From assembly GCA_035690485.1 (NCBI GenBank), contig DASSKL010000079.1, forward strand, positions 1 through 50,874: 50,874 nucleotides of DNA, read 5' to 3'. Under the pieces are notes generated by a model, which was not told where the DNA came from, did not search any database, and saw only the letters and a program-made list of their open reading frames with translations. Position 1 is the first letter of the stretch; each line of letters opens with the position of its first letter. The DNA is from Mycobacteriales bacterium (GTDB lineage: Bacteria; Actinomycetota; Actinomycetes; JAFAQI01; DASSKL01). Both the position numbers and the translations under genes were made by a program. Shown piece after piece: positions 24,153 to 34,569 of this stretch.

Positions 24153-25483
24153 GCCGGCAGCCCCGCGATCCGGCCCGGCGGACGGCCTACGACGTCGTGC
24201 ACGCCGTCGCCACCGCCGGCGTGTTCGCCAACCTGCTGCTGCCGCGGTTACTGCGCGAGCGCCGGCTCGACGAGCGCGACGCGGCCTTCGCCACCGAGCT
24301 GGCCTACGGCACCCTGCGCTGGCAGGGCAGCCTCGACGTGGTGCTCGCGCGCTGCGCCGATCGCTCTCTGGACCGGATCGACGACGAGGCGCTGGCCTGC
24401 CTGCGGCTCGGTGCCTACCAGCTGCTGCGGATGCGGGTGCCCTCGCACGCGGCCGTCGCGGCCACCGTCGACCTCGTCCGCGAGGTGGCCGGCCCGCGGC
24501 CCGCCGGTTTCGTCAACGCCGTCCTGCGCCGAGCCGCCGGTCACGACTGGGACGGCTGGATCGCGGCGCTCGCGCCGGTCGAGGGAGCGGACCGGCTCGC
24601 CCTCTCGCTCGGCTTCCCGCGGTGGATCCTCGACGCCTACACCGACGCACTCGGTGGCGACCGCACCGAGGCGGCCGCCGCCCTCGCCGAGGACCGGCCG
24701 CGCACGCACCTCGTCGCCCGTCCCGGGCGCATCACCCGTGAGGAGCTGGTGGCGGCGAGCGGTGGCGAGCCCGGCCTCTACTCGCCCTACGCGGTCCGCA
24801 CCACCGGCGGCGACCCGGCCGCGCTCGCGGCGGTCCGTGACGGCCGCGCCGCCGTGCAGGACGAGGGCAGTCAGGTGACGGCACTCGCCCTCGCCCAGGC
24901 CCCGATCACCGGCGCGGACGCGCGATGGCTCGACGTGTGCGCGGGTCCCGGCGGCAAGGCGGCCCTCCTCGCCGGGGTGGCCGCCCAGCGGGACGCGCGG
25001 TTGCTGGCCGTCGACCGACAACCGCACCGCGCCCGCCTGGCCGCTCGGGCGCTGGCCGGCGCGCCGGCCGCGACGGTCGTCGCTGATGGCACCCGACCGG
25101 CCTGGCGCGACGGGACCTTCGACCGGGTGCTCGTCGACGTGCCGTGCAGCGGTCTCGGGGCGCTGCGGCGCCGGCCGGAGCTGCGGTGGCGGCGTACGCC
25201 GGACGACGTCGTGCGTCTCGGCCCGCTGCAGCGCCGGCTGCTGGAGCGAGCGCTGGACGCGGTTCGCTCCGGCGGGGTCGTCGCCTACGTCACCTGCTCC
25301 CCGCACCGGGCGGAGACCCAGGCCGTCGTCGCGGCGGTGACCGCCAGCCGTGACGACGTCGCGACGCTCGACACCCCGGCCCTGCTCGGGATCCCCGACG
25401 TCGGGTCCGGCCCCGGCGCGCAGCTGTGGCCCCACCGGCACGGGACCGACGCGATGTTCGTGGCCCTGTTGCGGCGAACGTGA
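24149..25483 (+). CDS. rsmB: 16S rRNA m5C967 methyltransferase RsmB
   Basis: 444 residues. An N-terminal NusB-like helical domain (about 1-140) is followed by a SAM-dependent RNA cytosine-C5 methyltransferase domain. SAM-binding [15 protein letters not shown] lies near 265. The two cysteines of m5C RNA methyltransferases are in [10 protein letters not shown] (motif IV) and [10 protein letters not shown] (motif VI). It starts at GTG overlapping the fmt stop, as in many bacteria. The residue number of its 16S target is taken from the family, not from this sequence. Confidence 0.94.
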   Translation: MSRQPRDPARRTAYDVVHAVATAGVFANLLLPRLLRERRLDERDAAFATELAYGTLRWQGSLDVVLARCADRSLDRIDDEALACLRLGAYQLLRMRVPSHAAVAATVDLVREVAGPRPAGFVNAVLRRAAGHDWDGWIAALAPVEGADRLALSLGFPRWILDAYTDALGGDRTEAAAALAEDRPRTHLVARPGRITREELVAASGGEPGLYSPYAVRTTGGDPAALAAVRDGRAAVQDEGSQVTALALAQAPITGADARWLDVCAGPGGKAALLAGVAAQRDARLLAVDRQPHRARLAARALAGAPAATVVADGTRPAWRDGTFDRVLVDVPCSGLGALRRRPELRWRRTPDDVVRLGPLQRRLLERALDAVRSGGVVAYVTCSPHRAETQAVVAAVTASRDDVATLDTPALLGIPDVGSGPGAQLWPHRHGTDAMFVALLRRT

Positions 25484-25506
25484 CCGGCCGGCAGGCCTTT
25501 GGCACC

Positions 25507-25512
25507 TAGACT
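25507..25512 (+). promoter_or_regulatory. -10 element of a likely leaderless rpe promoter
   Basis: TAGACT ends eight bases before the GTG at 25520, so transcription should begin at or next to the start codon. There is no Shine-Dalgarno for rpe, consistent with a leaderless mRNA. Confidence 0.55.
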
Positions 25513-25519
25513 TCGTCGT

Positions 25520-26191
25520 GTGGGGGTGCAGATCGCGCCGAGCATCCTGTCGGCCGACTTCGGCCGCCTGGCGGACGAGGCCGCCGCCGTCCCGGGCGCC
25601 GACTGGCTGCACGTCGACGTCATGGACAACCACTTCGTCCCGAATCTCACGCTCGGCCTGCCGGTCGTCGAGAGTCTGCTCAAGCACGCCGCGCAGCCCA
25701 TCGACTGCCACCTCATGATCGAGGACCCCGACCGCTGGGCCCCGGCCTACGCGGAGGCGGGCGCCGGCAACGTCACCTTCCACGTCGAGGCGGCCCACGC
25801 CCCGGTGCGCCTGGCGCGGGCGATCCGCGCGGCCGGCGCCCGGGCCGGCATGGCGCTCAAGCCCGCCACGGCGGTCGAGCCCTACGCCGACCTGCTGCCC
25901 GAGCTCGACATGCTGCTCGTGATGACCGTCGAGCCGGGCTTCGGCGGCCAGGCGTTTCTCGACGTCGTCCTGCCCAAGGTGCGCCGCGCCAGGCAGATCC
26001 TGCGCGAGCGCGAGTCGGCGGTCTGGTTGCAGGTCGACGGCGGGGTCGACGAGGACACGATCGTGCGCTGCGCCGAGGCGGGCGCCGACGTCTTCGTGGC
26101 CGGCTCCGCGGTGTTCCGCGCCGACGACCCGGGAGCCGCCGTCGAACGGCTGCGCGCCGCGGCGCTCGGCGCCGTCGAGGACTCCTCGTGA
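25520..26191 (+). CDS. rpe: Ribulose-phosphate 3-epimerase
   Basis: 223 residues. It interconverts ribulose 5-phosphate and xylulose 5-phosphate in the pentose phosphate pathway. The barrel shows [10 protein letters not shown], the metal-binding [22 protein letters not shown], the VEPGFGGQ phosphate loop and [11 protein letters not shown] chose GTG 25520 rather than an upstream TTG because it sits at leaderless distance from TAGACT; GTG 25526 is an alternative two codons later. Its product pool is the source of ribulose 5-phosphate used by ribBA downstream. The stop overlaps the GTG of the receiver-GGDEF gene. Confidence 0.95.
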   Translation: MGVQIAPSILSADFGRLADEAAAVPGADWLHVDVMDNHFVPNLTLGLPVVESLLKHAAQPIDCHLMIEDPDRWAPAYAEAGAGNVTFHVEAAHAPVRLARAIRAAGARAGMALKPATAVEPYADLLPELDMLLVMTVEPGFGGQAFLDVVLPKVRRARQILRERESAVWLQVDGGVDEDTIVRCAEAGADVFVAGSAVFRADDPGAAVERLRAAALGAVEDSS

Positions 26192-27138
26192 GCCTCGTGC
26201 TGGTCGTCGACGACGACGTGGACATCGCGCGATTCCTCGAGATCAACCTGAAGCTCGAGGGTTTCGGCGTGATCGTCGCGCACGACGGGCGCGAGGCGCT
26301 CGACGCCGTCGCGGAGCAGATGCCGGACCTGATCCTGACCGACGTGATGATGCCCGGCGTCGACGGCGTCGAGCTGTGCCGGCGGCTGCGCGCCGACGCG
26401 GCCACGGCGAACATCCCGATCATCATGCTGACGGCGAAGAACCTCTCGGCCGACAAGGTCGTCGGGCTCACCGCGGGCGCCGACGACTACATGCTCAAGC
26501 CGTTCGACACGCTGGAGCTCATCGCACGGGTGCGCTCGACGATGCGCCGCAACGCGGAGATGCGGGCGGTCTCGCCGCTCACCGGCCTGCCCGGCAACAC
26601 CCGTATCGATCTCGAGCTGTCGGCGCGGTTGTCGTCGGGGGAGCAGTTCGCCCTGTGCTACCTCGACATCGACAACTTCAAGGCCTTCAACGACTGCTAC
26701 GGCTTCATCCGCGGCGACGAAGTGATCATGCTGCTCGCGTCCTCGCTGAAGACCGTGGTCGCCGCCTCCGACGACCCGCGGGCGTTCGTCGGTCATGTCG
26801 GCGGTGACGACTTCGTGCTGCTCTGCTCGGAGGAGACCGCCGAGGAGCTCGCCAGGCGCACGCTCGAGGTGTTCGACGCGGCGGTGCCCGGGCTGCACCA
26901 TCCCGACGACGTGGCCAACGGCTACCTGTCGGTCGTCGACCGGCAAGGCTCGCTTCGCCGCTACCCGCTGGTGTCGGTCTCGGTGGGCGTCGCGCTCACG
27001 TCTCGCCTGGACCTGCGCGATCACCGTGAGCTGGTCGAGGTGGCCACGGAGATGAAGAGCGTGGCCAAGAACACCGCCGGCTCCGCGGTGGCCGTCGACC
27101 GCCGCGTCCGCAGCCGCGCAGACGAACCCGGCCCGTGA
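26188..27138 (+). CDS. Response regulator with receiver and variant GGDEF domain
   Basis: 316 residues. Residues 1-120 form a complete receiver domain: acidic VVDDD at 7-10, phospho-acceptor Asp52 in LTDVMMPG, Thr82 and Lys104 in LKPF. Residues 125-300 form a GGDEF domain with [17 protein letters not shown] (160-169) and GFIRGDEV, but the signature reads GGDDF (205-209), with Asp in place of the second acidic Glu, and no RxxD inhibitory site precedes it. It may be a weak diguanylate cyclase or a GTP or c-di-GMP sensor. No kinase is adjacent; the gene is coupled to rpe by a GTGA overlap. BldD, a c-di-GMP effector, is encoded 20 kb upstream. Confidence 0.9.
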   Translation: MSLVLVVDDDVDIARFLEINLKLEGFGVIVAHDGREALDAVAEQMPDLILTDVMMPGVDGVELCRRLRADAATANIPIIMLTAKNLSADKVVGLTAGADDYMLKPFDTLELIARVRSTMRRNAEMRAVSPLTGLPGNTRIDLELSARLSSGEQFALCYLDIDNFKAFNDCYGFIRGDEVIMLLASSLKTVVAASDDPRAFVGHVGGDDFVLLCSEETAEELARRTLEVFDAAVPGLHHPDDVANGYLSVVDRQGSLRRYPLVSVSVGVALTSRLDLRDHRELVEVATEMKSVAKNTAGSAVAVDRRVRSRADEPGP

Positions 27139-27164
27139 TCTTCGTCACCTGAAACCGAACCTCG

Positions 27165-27194
27165 TTCGACGGCGCGTCGGTCGCGTGCGACAAT
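27165..27194 (+). promoter_or_regulatory. Candidate promoter of the riboflavin operon
   Basis: TTCGAC (27165-27170), an 18-base spacer and GACAAT (27189-27194) lie about 20 bases upstream of the FMN riboswitch. The -10 departs from TANNNT in its first base, so the call is moderate. Transcription from here would place the riboswitch at the very 5' end of the message. Confidence 0.45.
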
Positions 27195-27212
27195 CGCGGG
27201 CAGAGCGACAGC

Positions 27213-27342
27213 ACGCGCGCTCCGGGGTCGGTGCAATTCCGAACCGGCGGTAACAGTCCGCGACCCGACCGCAGCCGGCGGCCGGTTGACCCGGTGCAAC
27301 TCCGGGACCGACGGTGAGAGTCCGGATGGGAGGACGCGCGCG
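27213..27342 (+). promoter_or_regulatory. FMN riboswitch (RFN element)
   Basis: The aptamer has the conserved RFN strings: GGGGTCGGTG, then AATTCCGAACCGGCGGTAAC, AGTCCGCGACCC, then GGTGCAACTCCGGGACCGACGG and GAGAGTCCGGATGGGAGGA. The closing P1 helix pairs GCGCGC (27215-27220) with GCGCGC (27336-27341). FMN binding lowers expression of riboflavin genes in known cases. The gene order ribD-ribE-ribBA-ribH directly downstream confirms the call. Confidence 0.95.
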
Positions 27343-27378
27343 GGCGGTCGCGGCTCGGCGGTCTCTCCGCCGGCGCCG

Positions 27379-27440
27379 CCTCCCGTCCCGCCGTGCTTTC
27401 TCCGCCTGTCGCGGGTGCGCGTGGACGCAGAGGCGGGAGG
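27379..27440 (+). promoter_or_regulatory. Expression platform of the FMN riboswitch (anti-SD / SD switch)
   Basis: CCTCCC (27379-27384) is complementary both to GGGAGG inside the 3' part of the aptamer (27328-27333) and to GGGAGG forming the ribD Shine-Dalgarno (27435-27440). With FMN bound, the aptamer copy is used in the aptamer fold, leaving CCTCCC free to mask the Shine-Dalgarno; without FMN the two can pair and free it. There is no U-rich terminator, which supports translational control. Inferred from complementarity only. Confidence 0.55.
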
Positions 27441-27444
27441 TGCG

Positions 27445-28554
27445 GTGAGCGGCGACGGGTCGGCCTACGCCGATGCGATGCGTCGTGCCATCGCGCTGTC
27501 CCGCGAGGCCCTCGGCCGCAGCAACCCCAACCCGGCCGTCGGCGCGGTCATCCTCGACCGCGCGGGACAGGTCGTCGGCTCCGGCAGCACGCAGGCCGTG
27601 GGCGGCCCGCACGCCGAGGCCGTCGCACTCGCCGAGGCGGGGGAGCGGGCCCGCGGCGGGACGGCCGTCACGACGCTCGAGCCCTGCCGGCACACCGGAC
27701 GCACCGGCCCGTGCACCCGCGCCCTGATCGACGCCGGCGTCACCCACGTCGTCTTCGCCCTCGGCGACCCGCACGGCCCGGCAGCCGGCGGTGCGGGCGA
27801 GCTGAGCGCCGCCGGCATCACCGTCACCGACGGAGTCCTCGCCGACGAGGCCGACGCGGTCGTCGGTCCGTGGCGCACCGCCGTCGCCCGTCGCCGCCCG
27901 CACGTGACGTGGAAGTACGCCGCCACGCTGGACGGACGCAGCGCCGCCGCCGACGGCTCCAGCCGCTGGATCACCGGCCCGCAGGCCCGCGCCGACGTCC
28001 ACCTGATGCGGGCGCAGGCCGACGCCGTGCTCGTGGGCAGCGGCACCGTCCTCGCCGACGACCCGCTGCTGACGGTCCGGGGCCTCGACTGGCCGCGCCG
28101 GCCCGCCCGCGTCGTCGTCGACACCGCGGCACGCACGCCGGTGACCGCGCGCGTGCTCGACGGCGAGGCCCGCACGATCGTCGCCGTCGGCGACGAGGCC
28201 GACCCCGAGCGGGTCAAGGCGCTGCGGGCCACTCCGGCAGAGATCGTGGCGCTGCCGCTCTCCGGCCCCCACGTCGACCTGCGCGCGTTGCAGGCCGCGC
28301 TCTACGAGCGCGAGATCTTCCTGGTCCTGCTGGAGGGCGGGCCGACGCTCGCCGGGGCGTTCCTCGCGGCCGGCCTCGTCGACCGGGTCGTCGGCTACGT
28401 CGCGCCCGCCCTGCTCGGCGCCGGCCCTGCCGCCCTCGCCGACGCCGGCGTCGCCACGATCGCCGGGGCGCGCCGGCTCCGCCTCGACAGCGTGGAGCGC
28501 GTCGGCGACGACGTACGACTTGTCGCGACCGTGCCGGGAGAGGGCGAGAGCTGA
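27445..28554 (+). CDS. ribD: Bifunctional riboflavin deaminase/reductase RibD
   Basis: 369 residues. The N-terminal zinc deaminase (to about 150) shows His56-Ala-Glu58, then Cys81 and Cys90 in EPCRHTGRTGPC. The C-terminal reductase (from about 150, beginning RPHVTWKYAATLDGRSA) reduces the ribosyl side chain using NADPH and has GPQARADVHLMRAQADAVLVGSGT and LLEGGPTLAGAF. I chose GTG 27445, four bases after GGGAGG; longer in-frame starts lie inside the riboswitch. It is the first gene of the riboflavin operon and overlaps ribE through TGATG. Confidence 0.93.
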   Translation: MSGDGSAYADAMRRAIALSREALGRSNPNPAVGAVILDRAGQVVGSGSTQAVGGPHAEAVALAEAGERARGGTAVTTLEPCRHTGRTGPCTRALIDAGVTHVVFALGDPHGPAAGGAGELSAAGITVTDGVLADEADAVVGPWRTAVARRRPHVTWKYAATLDGRSAAADGSSRWITGPQARADVHLMRAQADAVLVGSGTVLADDPLLTVRGLDWPRRPARVVVDTAARTPVTARVLDGEARTIVAVGDEADPERVKALRATPAEIVALPLSGPHVDLRALQAALYEREIFLVLLEGGPTLAGAFLAAGLVDRVVGYVAPALLGAGPAALADAGVATIAGARRLRLDSVERVGDDVRLVATVPGEGES

Positions 28555-29236
28555 TGTTCACGGGCATCGTGGAGGAGCGCGGTGAGGTCGTCCGGCTCGA
28601 CCGGACGGGCGACGCGGCCCGGCTCACCCTGCGCGGGCCCGTCGTCACCGCCGACGCGCGCCACGGCGACTCGATCAGCGTCAGCGGCGTCTGCCTGACC
28701 GTCGTGGAGACCACCGGCGACACGTTCACCGCCGACGTCATCGGGGAGACCCTCGCCCGCACCAGCCTCGGCGGCCTGGGCCCGGGCGACCCGGTCAACC
28801 TCGAGCGCGCGGCCACCCTGGCCACCCGGCTGGGCGGCCACCTCGTGCAGGGCCACGTCGACGGGGTAGGGCGCATCGAGTCGCGGATGCCGGGCGAGCG
28901 CTGGGAGACCGTGCGCGTCGCGCTGCCGGCACACCTGGCGCGCTACGTCGTCGAGAAGGGCTCGATCACCGTCGACGGGGTGAGCCTGACCGTCGTCGAG
29001 GTCGGCCCGGCGCACTTCTGCGTCGGCCTGATCCCGGCGACACTGGCGCTGACGACCCTCGGCACGAAGCAGGCCGGTGACCCGGTCAACCTCGAGGTCG
29101 ACGTCGTCGCGAAGTACGTCGAGAAGCTCGTTGCCGCACGGACGAGCGAGATACCGCCCGCCACCGCGTCGGTGCGCGGGCAACCAGCAGCAGCGCCGAC
29201 CGGTCCGCCGGCGGCGACCAGCAATGGGGAGCGAGC

Positions 29237-29240
<4 letters not shown>
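28554..29240 (+). CDS. ribE: Riboflavin synthase alpha chain
   Basis: 228 residues. It dismutates two 6,7-dimethyl-8-ribityllumazine molecules into riboflavin and the pyrimidine substrate. It has two homologous lumazine-binding repeats: the first begins [12 protein letters not shown] with [13 protein letters not shown], the second begins about residue 98 with [13 protein letters not shown] and [12 protein letters not shown]. The last ~30 residues are an Ala/Pro-rich tail not present in the core family. ATG start in TGATG with ribD; four-base overlap with ribBA. Confidence 0.96.
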
Positions 29241-31245
<2,005 letters not shown>

Positions 31246-31289
31246 CACGCCGTGCCCCGTCCCGCATCCCTTCTTCGAAAGGCAACACC

Positions 31290-32165
31290 GTGCTCGCCGT
31301 CGTCCTGCCCAAGGGCAGCCTCGAGAAGCAGACGCTCGACCTCTTCGCCGCCGCCGACCTCGGCGTGCTCCGCGGCTCCGACCGTGACTACCACGCCTCC
31401 GTCGACGACCCGCGCATCGACAAGGTGCGCTTCCTGCGGCCGCAGGAGATCCCGACCTACGTCGAGCAGGGCATCTTCGACCTCGGCATCAGCGGCCGCG
31501 ACTGGATCACCGAGACCAACGCCGACGTCGTGAGCCTCGGCGAGATCGGCGGCGGCCGCCAGGGCGCCGCGCTCGTCCGGGTCGTGCTGGCGGTCCCGAA
31601 GGAGTCCGCGTGGGAGCGGGCCGAGGACCTGCCCGACGGCGTACGCATCTCCACCGAGATGCCGGAGACCACCCGCCGCTACCTCGAGGAGCACGGGGTC
31701 AAGGCCAAGGTCTTCACCAGCCACGGGGCGACCGAGGCGAAGATCCCCGACATCGTCGACGCGATCGTCGACATCACCGAGACCGGTTCGAGCCTGCGCA
31801 AGGCCGGGCTGAAAGTGATCGCCACGCTGCTCACCAGCCGCACCGAGCTGATCGCCAACCGAGACGCCTACGAGGACCCGGTCAAGCGTGCCGCGATCGA
31901 CGACATCCACCTGTTGCTGCAGGGGGCGTTGCGAGCACGGGGGCAGGTGCTGCTCAAGCTCAACGTGCCGGCCGAGCGCCTCGACGAGGTCCTCGGGGTG
32001 CTGCCGGCGATGGCGTCGCCGACGATCATGACGCTGGCCGCCGGCGACATGCGGGCGCTGGAGACCGTGGTGCCCAAGCAGGGCGTCAACCGGTTGATCC
32101 CCGCGCTGAAGGCGGCCGGCGCCCGCGACATCCTCGAGCTGCCCATCTCGAAGATCGTCGAGTAG
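31290..32165 (+). CDS. hisG: ATP phosphoribosyltransferase (long form)
   Basis: 291 residues. First step of histidine synthesis, joining ATP and PRPP. It begins MLAVVLPKGSLEKQTLDLF and holds the PRPP-binding DIVDAIVDITETGSSLRKAGL near 155-175. The length, with a C-terminal ~80-residue ACT-like regulatory domain (VLLKLNVPAERLDEVLGVLPAMASPT), marks the long form, inhibited by histidine and independent of HisZ. The GTG start has GAAAGG seven bases upstream. No other his gene is in the window. It probably continues the rib transcript. Confidence 0.95.
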   Translation: MLAVVLPKGSLEKQTLDLFAAADLGVLRGSDRDYHASVDDPRIDKVRFLRPQEIPTYVEQGIFDLGISGRDWITETNADVVSLGEIGGGRQGAALVRVVLAVPKESAWERAEDLPDGVRISTEMPETTRRYLEEHGVKAKVFTSHGATEAKIPDIVDAIVDITETGSSLRKAGLKVIATLLTSRTELIANRDAYEDPVKRAAIDDIHLLLQGALRARGQVLLKLNVPAERLDEVLGVLPAMASPTIMTLAAGDMRALETVVPKQGVNRLIPALKAAGARDILELPISKIVE

Positions 32166-32208
32166 CCCGACTCCCGGTTCACGGGAACAGGCGCCGGGAA
32201 GCCGGTGC

Positions 32209-32449
32209 TAACCTGGCCGTACGACCGGCGGGCGTCCATGCGCCCGTCAGCAAGCGGAGCACCGCTCCCACCCGCGCGGCCCACGGGCCGACGGGTCCGG
32301 TCAGGGCCACCCGTCTCGGCGGGTGAGCCTGTGGTCGCGTGCCAGCCGGCACGTGCCCGCCGACCGGTCGGAGCCGGCCCCGCGCGCAGCGTCGAGCGGG
32401 GCCGTCGTCGTTCGCCGACCCCGTGCCACACGATTCACCAGGAGGTCCC
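32209..32449 (+). promoter_or_regulatory. Structured leader of infC-rpmI-rplT
   Basis: A gap of 284 bases between hisG and infC with no gene. It holds a TAACCT -10-like hexamer (32209-32214), a hairpin CGGGCG / CGCCCG with six-base loop (32229-32246), the ten-base palindrome GGCACGTGCC (32348-32357) and a nine-pair hairpin CGGCCCCGC / GCGGGGCCG (32375-32404) that ends 45 bases before the infC start. Leaders of this operon bind L20 in several other bacteria. I can see structure here, but cannot match it to a known L20 leader by eye. Confidence 0.45.
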
Positions 32450-33010
32450 ATCAGCGTCGAACCACGGATCAACGACCGGATCCGCGTCCCCGAGGTGCGC
32501 CTCGTCGGGCCGGGCGGCGAGCAGGTCGGCATCGTGCGCATCGAGGATGCGCTGCGGCTGGCCCAGGAGGCAGACCTCGACCTCGTCGAGGTCGCCGCGA
32601 CCGCGCGGCCACCGGTCTGCAAGCTCATGGACTACGGCAAGTTCAAGTACGAATCCGCCGTCCGTGCGCGGGAAGCCCGCAAGAAGCAGGCGCAGACCGT
32701 GATCAAGGAGATGAAGCTCCGGCCGAAGATCGACCCGCACGACTACGAGACCAAGAAGGGTCACGTCGTGCGCTTCCTGAAGCAGGGCGACAAGGTCAAG
32801 ATCACGATCATGTTCCGCGGGCGGGAGCAGTCCCGTCCCGAACTCGGTTTCCGGCTGCTCCAGCGGCTGGCGGCCGACGTGGAGGACCTCGGCTTCGTCG
32901 AGGCGTCGCCCAAGCAGGACGGTCGCAACATGACGATGGTGATGGCGCCGCACCGCAACCAGCGGGCGGAGCACCGGACGGCGGAGCGCGAGCCCGCCGC
33001 TCACGAGTGA
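32450..33010 (+). CDS. infC: Translation initiation factor IF-3 (AUC start codon)
   Basis: 186 residues. IF-3 stops subunit joining and checks start codons. The N-domain begins [28 protein letters not shown]; the linker and C-domain have [23 protein letters not shown] and [17 protein letters not shown]. The start is ATC at 32450: AGGAGG ends four bases before it, homologues begin here, and the only upstream in-frame GTG (32423) would put this Shine-Dalgarno inside the gene. A rare start codon allows IF-3 to reject its own mRNA, as with AUU in Escherichia coli infC. rpmI and rplT follow. Confidence 0.95.
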   Translation: MSVEPRINDRIRVPEVRLVGPGGEQVGIVRIEDALRLAQEADLDLVEVAATARPPVCKLMDYGKFKYESAVRAREARKKQAQTVIKEMKLRPKIDPHDYETKKGHVVRFLKQGDKVKITIMFRGREQSRPELGFRLLQRLAADVEDLGFVEASPKQDGRNMTMVMAPHRNQRAEHRTAEREPAAHE

Positions 33011-33032
33011 CGGGATAGAGGAGAACGGCCAG

Positions 33033-33227
33033 ATGCCCAAGGCGAAGACCCACAGCGGGGCGAGCAAGCGCTTCCGCCTCACCGGCAGCGGCAAGCTCAT
33101 GCGGCGCCGGGCCAACCGCAACCACCTGCTGGAGCACAAGCCGTCCACGCGCACCCGCCGGCTGCACAACGAGGTGACCCTCTCCAAGGCCGACGACGCC
33201 AAGATGCGCAACCTGCTCAACCTCTGA
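33033..33227 (+). CDS. rpmI: 50S ribosomal protein bL35
   Basis: 64 residues, very basic. It begins [20 protein letters not shown] and continues [16 protein letters not shown], which are the family marks. ATG start with GGAG ten bases or so upstream (gaggagaacgg). It sits 22 bases after infC and 69 bases before rplT, the universal infC-rpmI-rplT order. Confidence 0.97.
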   Translation: MPKAKTHSGASKRFRLTGSGKLMRRRANRNHLLEHKPSTRTRRLHNEVTLSKADDAKMRNLLNL

Positions 33228-33296
33228 CCCGACCCCTCGGCCCAGTCCCGGCCGCCCGCCTTCCGGTGGACGGCCGTCGCAGCAAGGAGAACGTCC

Positions 33297-33686
33297 GTGG
33301 CACGCGTCAAGCGCGCAGTCAACGCCCAGAAGAAGCGTCGCGAGGTCCTCGAGCACGCCAGCGGCTACCGCGGCCAGCGGTCGCGGCTCTACCGCAAGGC
33401 CAAGGAGCAGGTCCTCCACTCCTTCGGCTACTCCTACCGTGACCGCCGCAAGCGCAAGGGCGAGTTCCGCCAGCTCTGGATCCAGCGCATCAACGCCGCC
33501 GCGCGCGCCAACAACATGACCTACAACCGGTTCGTGCAGGGGCTCAAGGCGGCCGGCGTCGAGGTCGACCGCAAGCACCTCGCCGACCTCGCGGTCACCG
33601 ACCCGGCGGCGTTCACCGCGCTCGTGCAGGTCGCCCGCGCGGCGCTTCCTGCCACCGAGACCGCCCCGGCGGGCTCGCCCGCCTGA
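33297..33686 (+). CDS. rplT: 50S ribosomal protein bL20
   Basis: 129 residues. It starts [26 protein letters not shown]; bL20 is needed early in 50S assembly. The basic N-terminal extension runs into 23S rRNA, and the globular C-domain has [29 protein letters not shown]. The GTG start follows AAGGAG. The last ~15 residues are an Ala/Pro-rich tail. The stop (TGA at 33684-33686) overlaps a CTG that appears to start the next gene. Confidence 0.97.
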   Translation: MARVKRAVNAQKKRREVLEHASGYRGQRSRLYRKAKEQVLHSFGYSYRDRRKRKGEFRQLWIQRINAAARANNMTYNRFVQGLKAAGVEVDRKHLADLAVTDPAAFTALVQVARAALPATETAPAGSPA

Positions 33687-34558
33687 GCGCGGCAGACGGG
33701 CCGACCTGCCCGGTCCCACCGCACGCGGCCGGGTCCGCGCGCCTGATCACGTCCGTCCGCGCCCGGCCGGTCGCCGCTGCTCGGCGGCTGGCCAAACGCG
33801 CCTTCCGGTCGGCCGACCGTGCGTTCCTCGTCGAGGGGCCGCAGGCGGTGCGGGAGGCGGTCACGGACCCGCGCGGTCTGGTGACCGATCTGTTCGCCAC
33901 CGACGAGGCGGCCGCCCGCCATGCCGACATCCTCGAGGCGGCGGGCGGCATTCCGATCCACCTCGTCAGCGGCGAGGTGCTGGGGGCCCTCGGCCAGACC
34001 GTCACCCCGCAGGGACTCGTCGCGGTCGCACGTTTCTGCGACGTCACGCTCGACGACGTGCTCGTCAACCCGCCCCGGCTGGTCACCGTGCTCTACGCCG
34101 TACGCGATCCCGGCAACGCCGGCACCGTCATCCGCACCGCCGACGCCGCCGGTGCCGACGCCGTCGTGCTCACCGACACGTCGGTCGACCCCTACAACGG
34201 CAAGTGCGTGCGCGCGTCGGCCGGCAGCCTCTTCCACCTCCCTTTCGTGACCGGCGTGCCGGTCGCAGCCGCCGTCGCACGGCTGCGGTCCGCCGGCCTT
34301 GCCGTCCTGGCCGCCGACGGGCAGGCCGACGACGACCTCGACGAGGTCGCCGACACCGGCGGGCTGGACGGCCCGACCGCGTGGTTGTTCGGCAACGAGG
34401 CCTGGGGGCTTCCCGAGGCGGTGCGCGCGCTGGCCGACCGAGTGGTCCGGGTGCCCATCCACGGCAGGGCCGAGAGCCTCAACCTCGCCACGGCGACCGC
34501 CGTCTGTCTCTACGCGTCGGCGCGCGCGCAGCGCGAAAACCGGCCGCCCGACGGCTAG
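33683..34558 (+). CDS. SpoU-family rRNA 2'-O-methyltransferase (TrmH-like), non-canonical start
   Basis: About 291 residues if read from CTG 33683, which overlaps the rplT stop as CTGA. The N-terminal substrate-binding domain includes [32 protein letters not shown], and the SPOUT knot domain has [33 protein letters not shown] and [13 protein letters not shown]. From the rplT stop to the conserved FLVEGPQAV there is an uninterrupted frame with no ATG, GTG or TTG; the first ordinary start, GTG 33848, would delete that domain. CTG 33743 is the other candidate. Family members methylate 2'-OH of rRNA or tRNA; the exact target is unknown. Confidence 0.85.
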   Translation: MSAADGPTCPVPPHAAGSARLITSVRARPVAAARRLAKRAFRSADRAFLVEGPQAVREAVTDPRGLVTDLFATDEAAARHADILEAAGGIPIHLVSGEVLGALGQTVTPQGLVAVARFCDVTLDDVLVNPPRLVTVLYAVRDPGNAGTVIRTADAAGADAVVLTDTSVDPYNGKCVRASAGSLFHLPFVTGVPVAAAVARLRSAGLAVLAADGQADDDLDEVADTGGLDGPTAWLFGNEAWGLPEAVRALADRVVRVPIHGRAESLNLATATAVCLYASARAQRENRPPDG

Positions 34559-34561
34559 GCT
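34556..34561 (+). promoter_or_regulatory. -10 element of a likely leaderless histidine-kinase promoter
   Basis: TAGGCT overlaps the stop of the methyltransferase gene and ends eight bases before the kinase GTG (34570). No Shine-Dalgarno is present, so a leaderless transcript is likely. Confidence 0.45.
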
Positions 34562-34569
34562 GGGCGACC

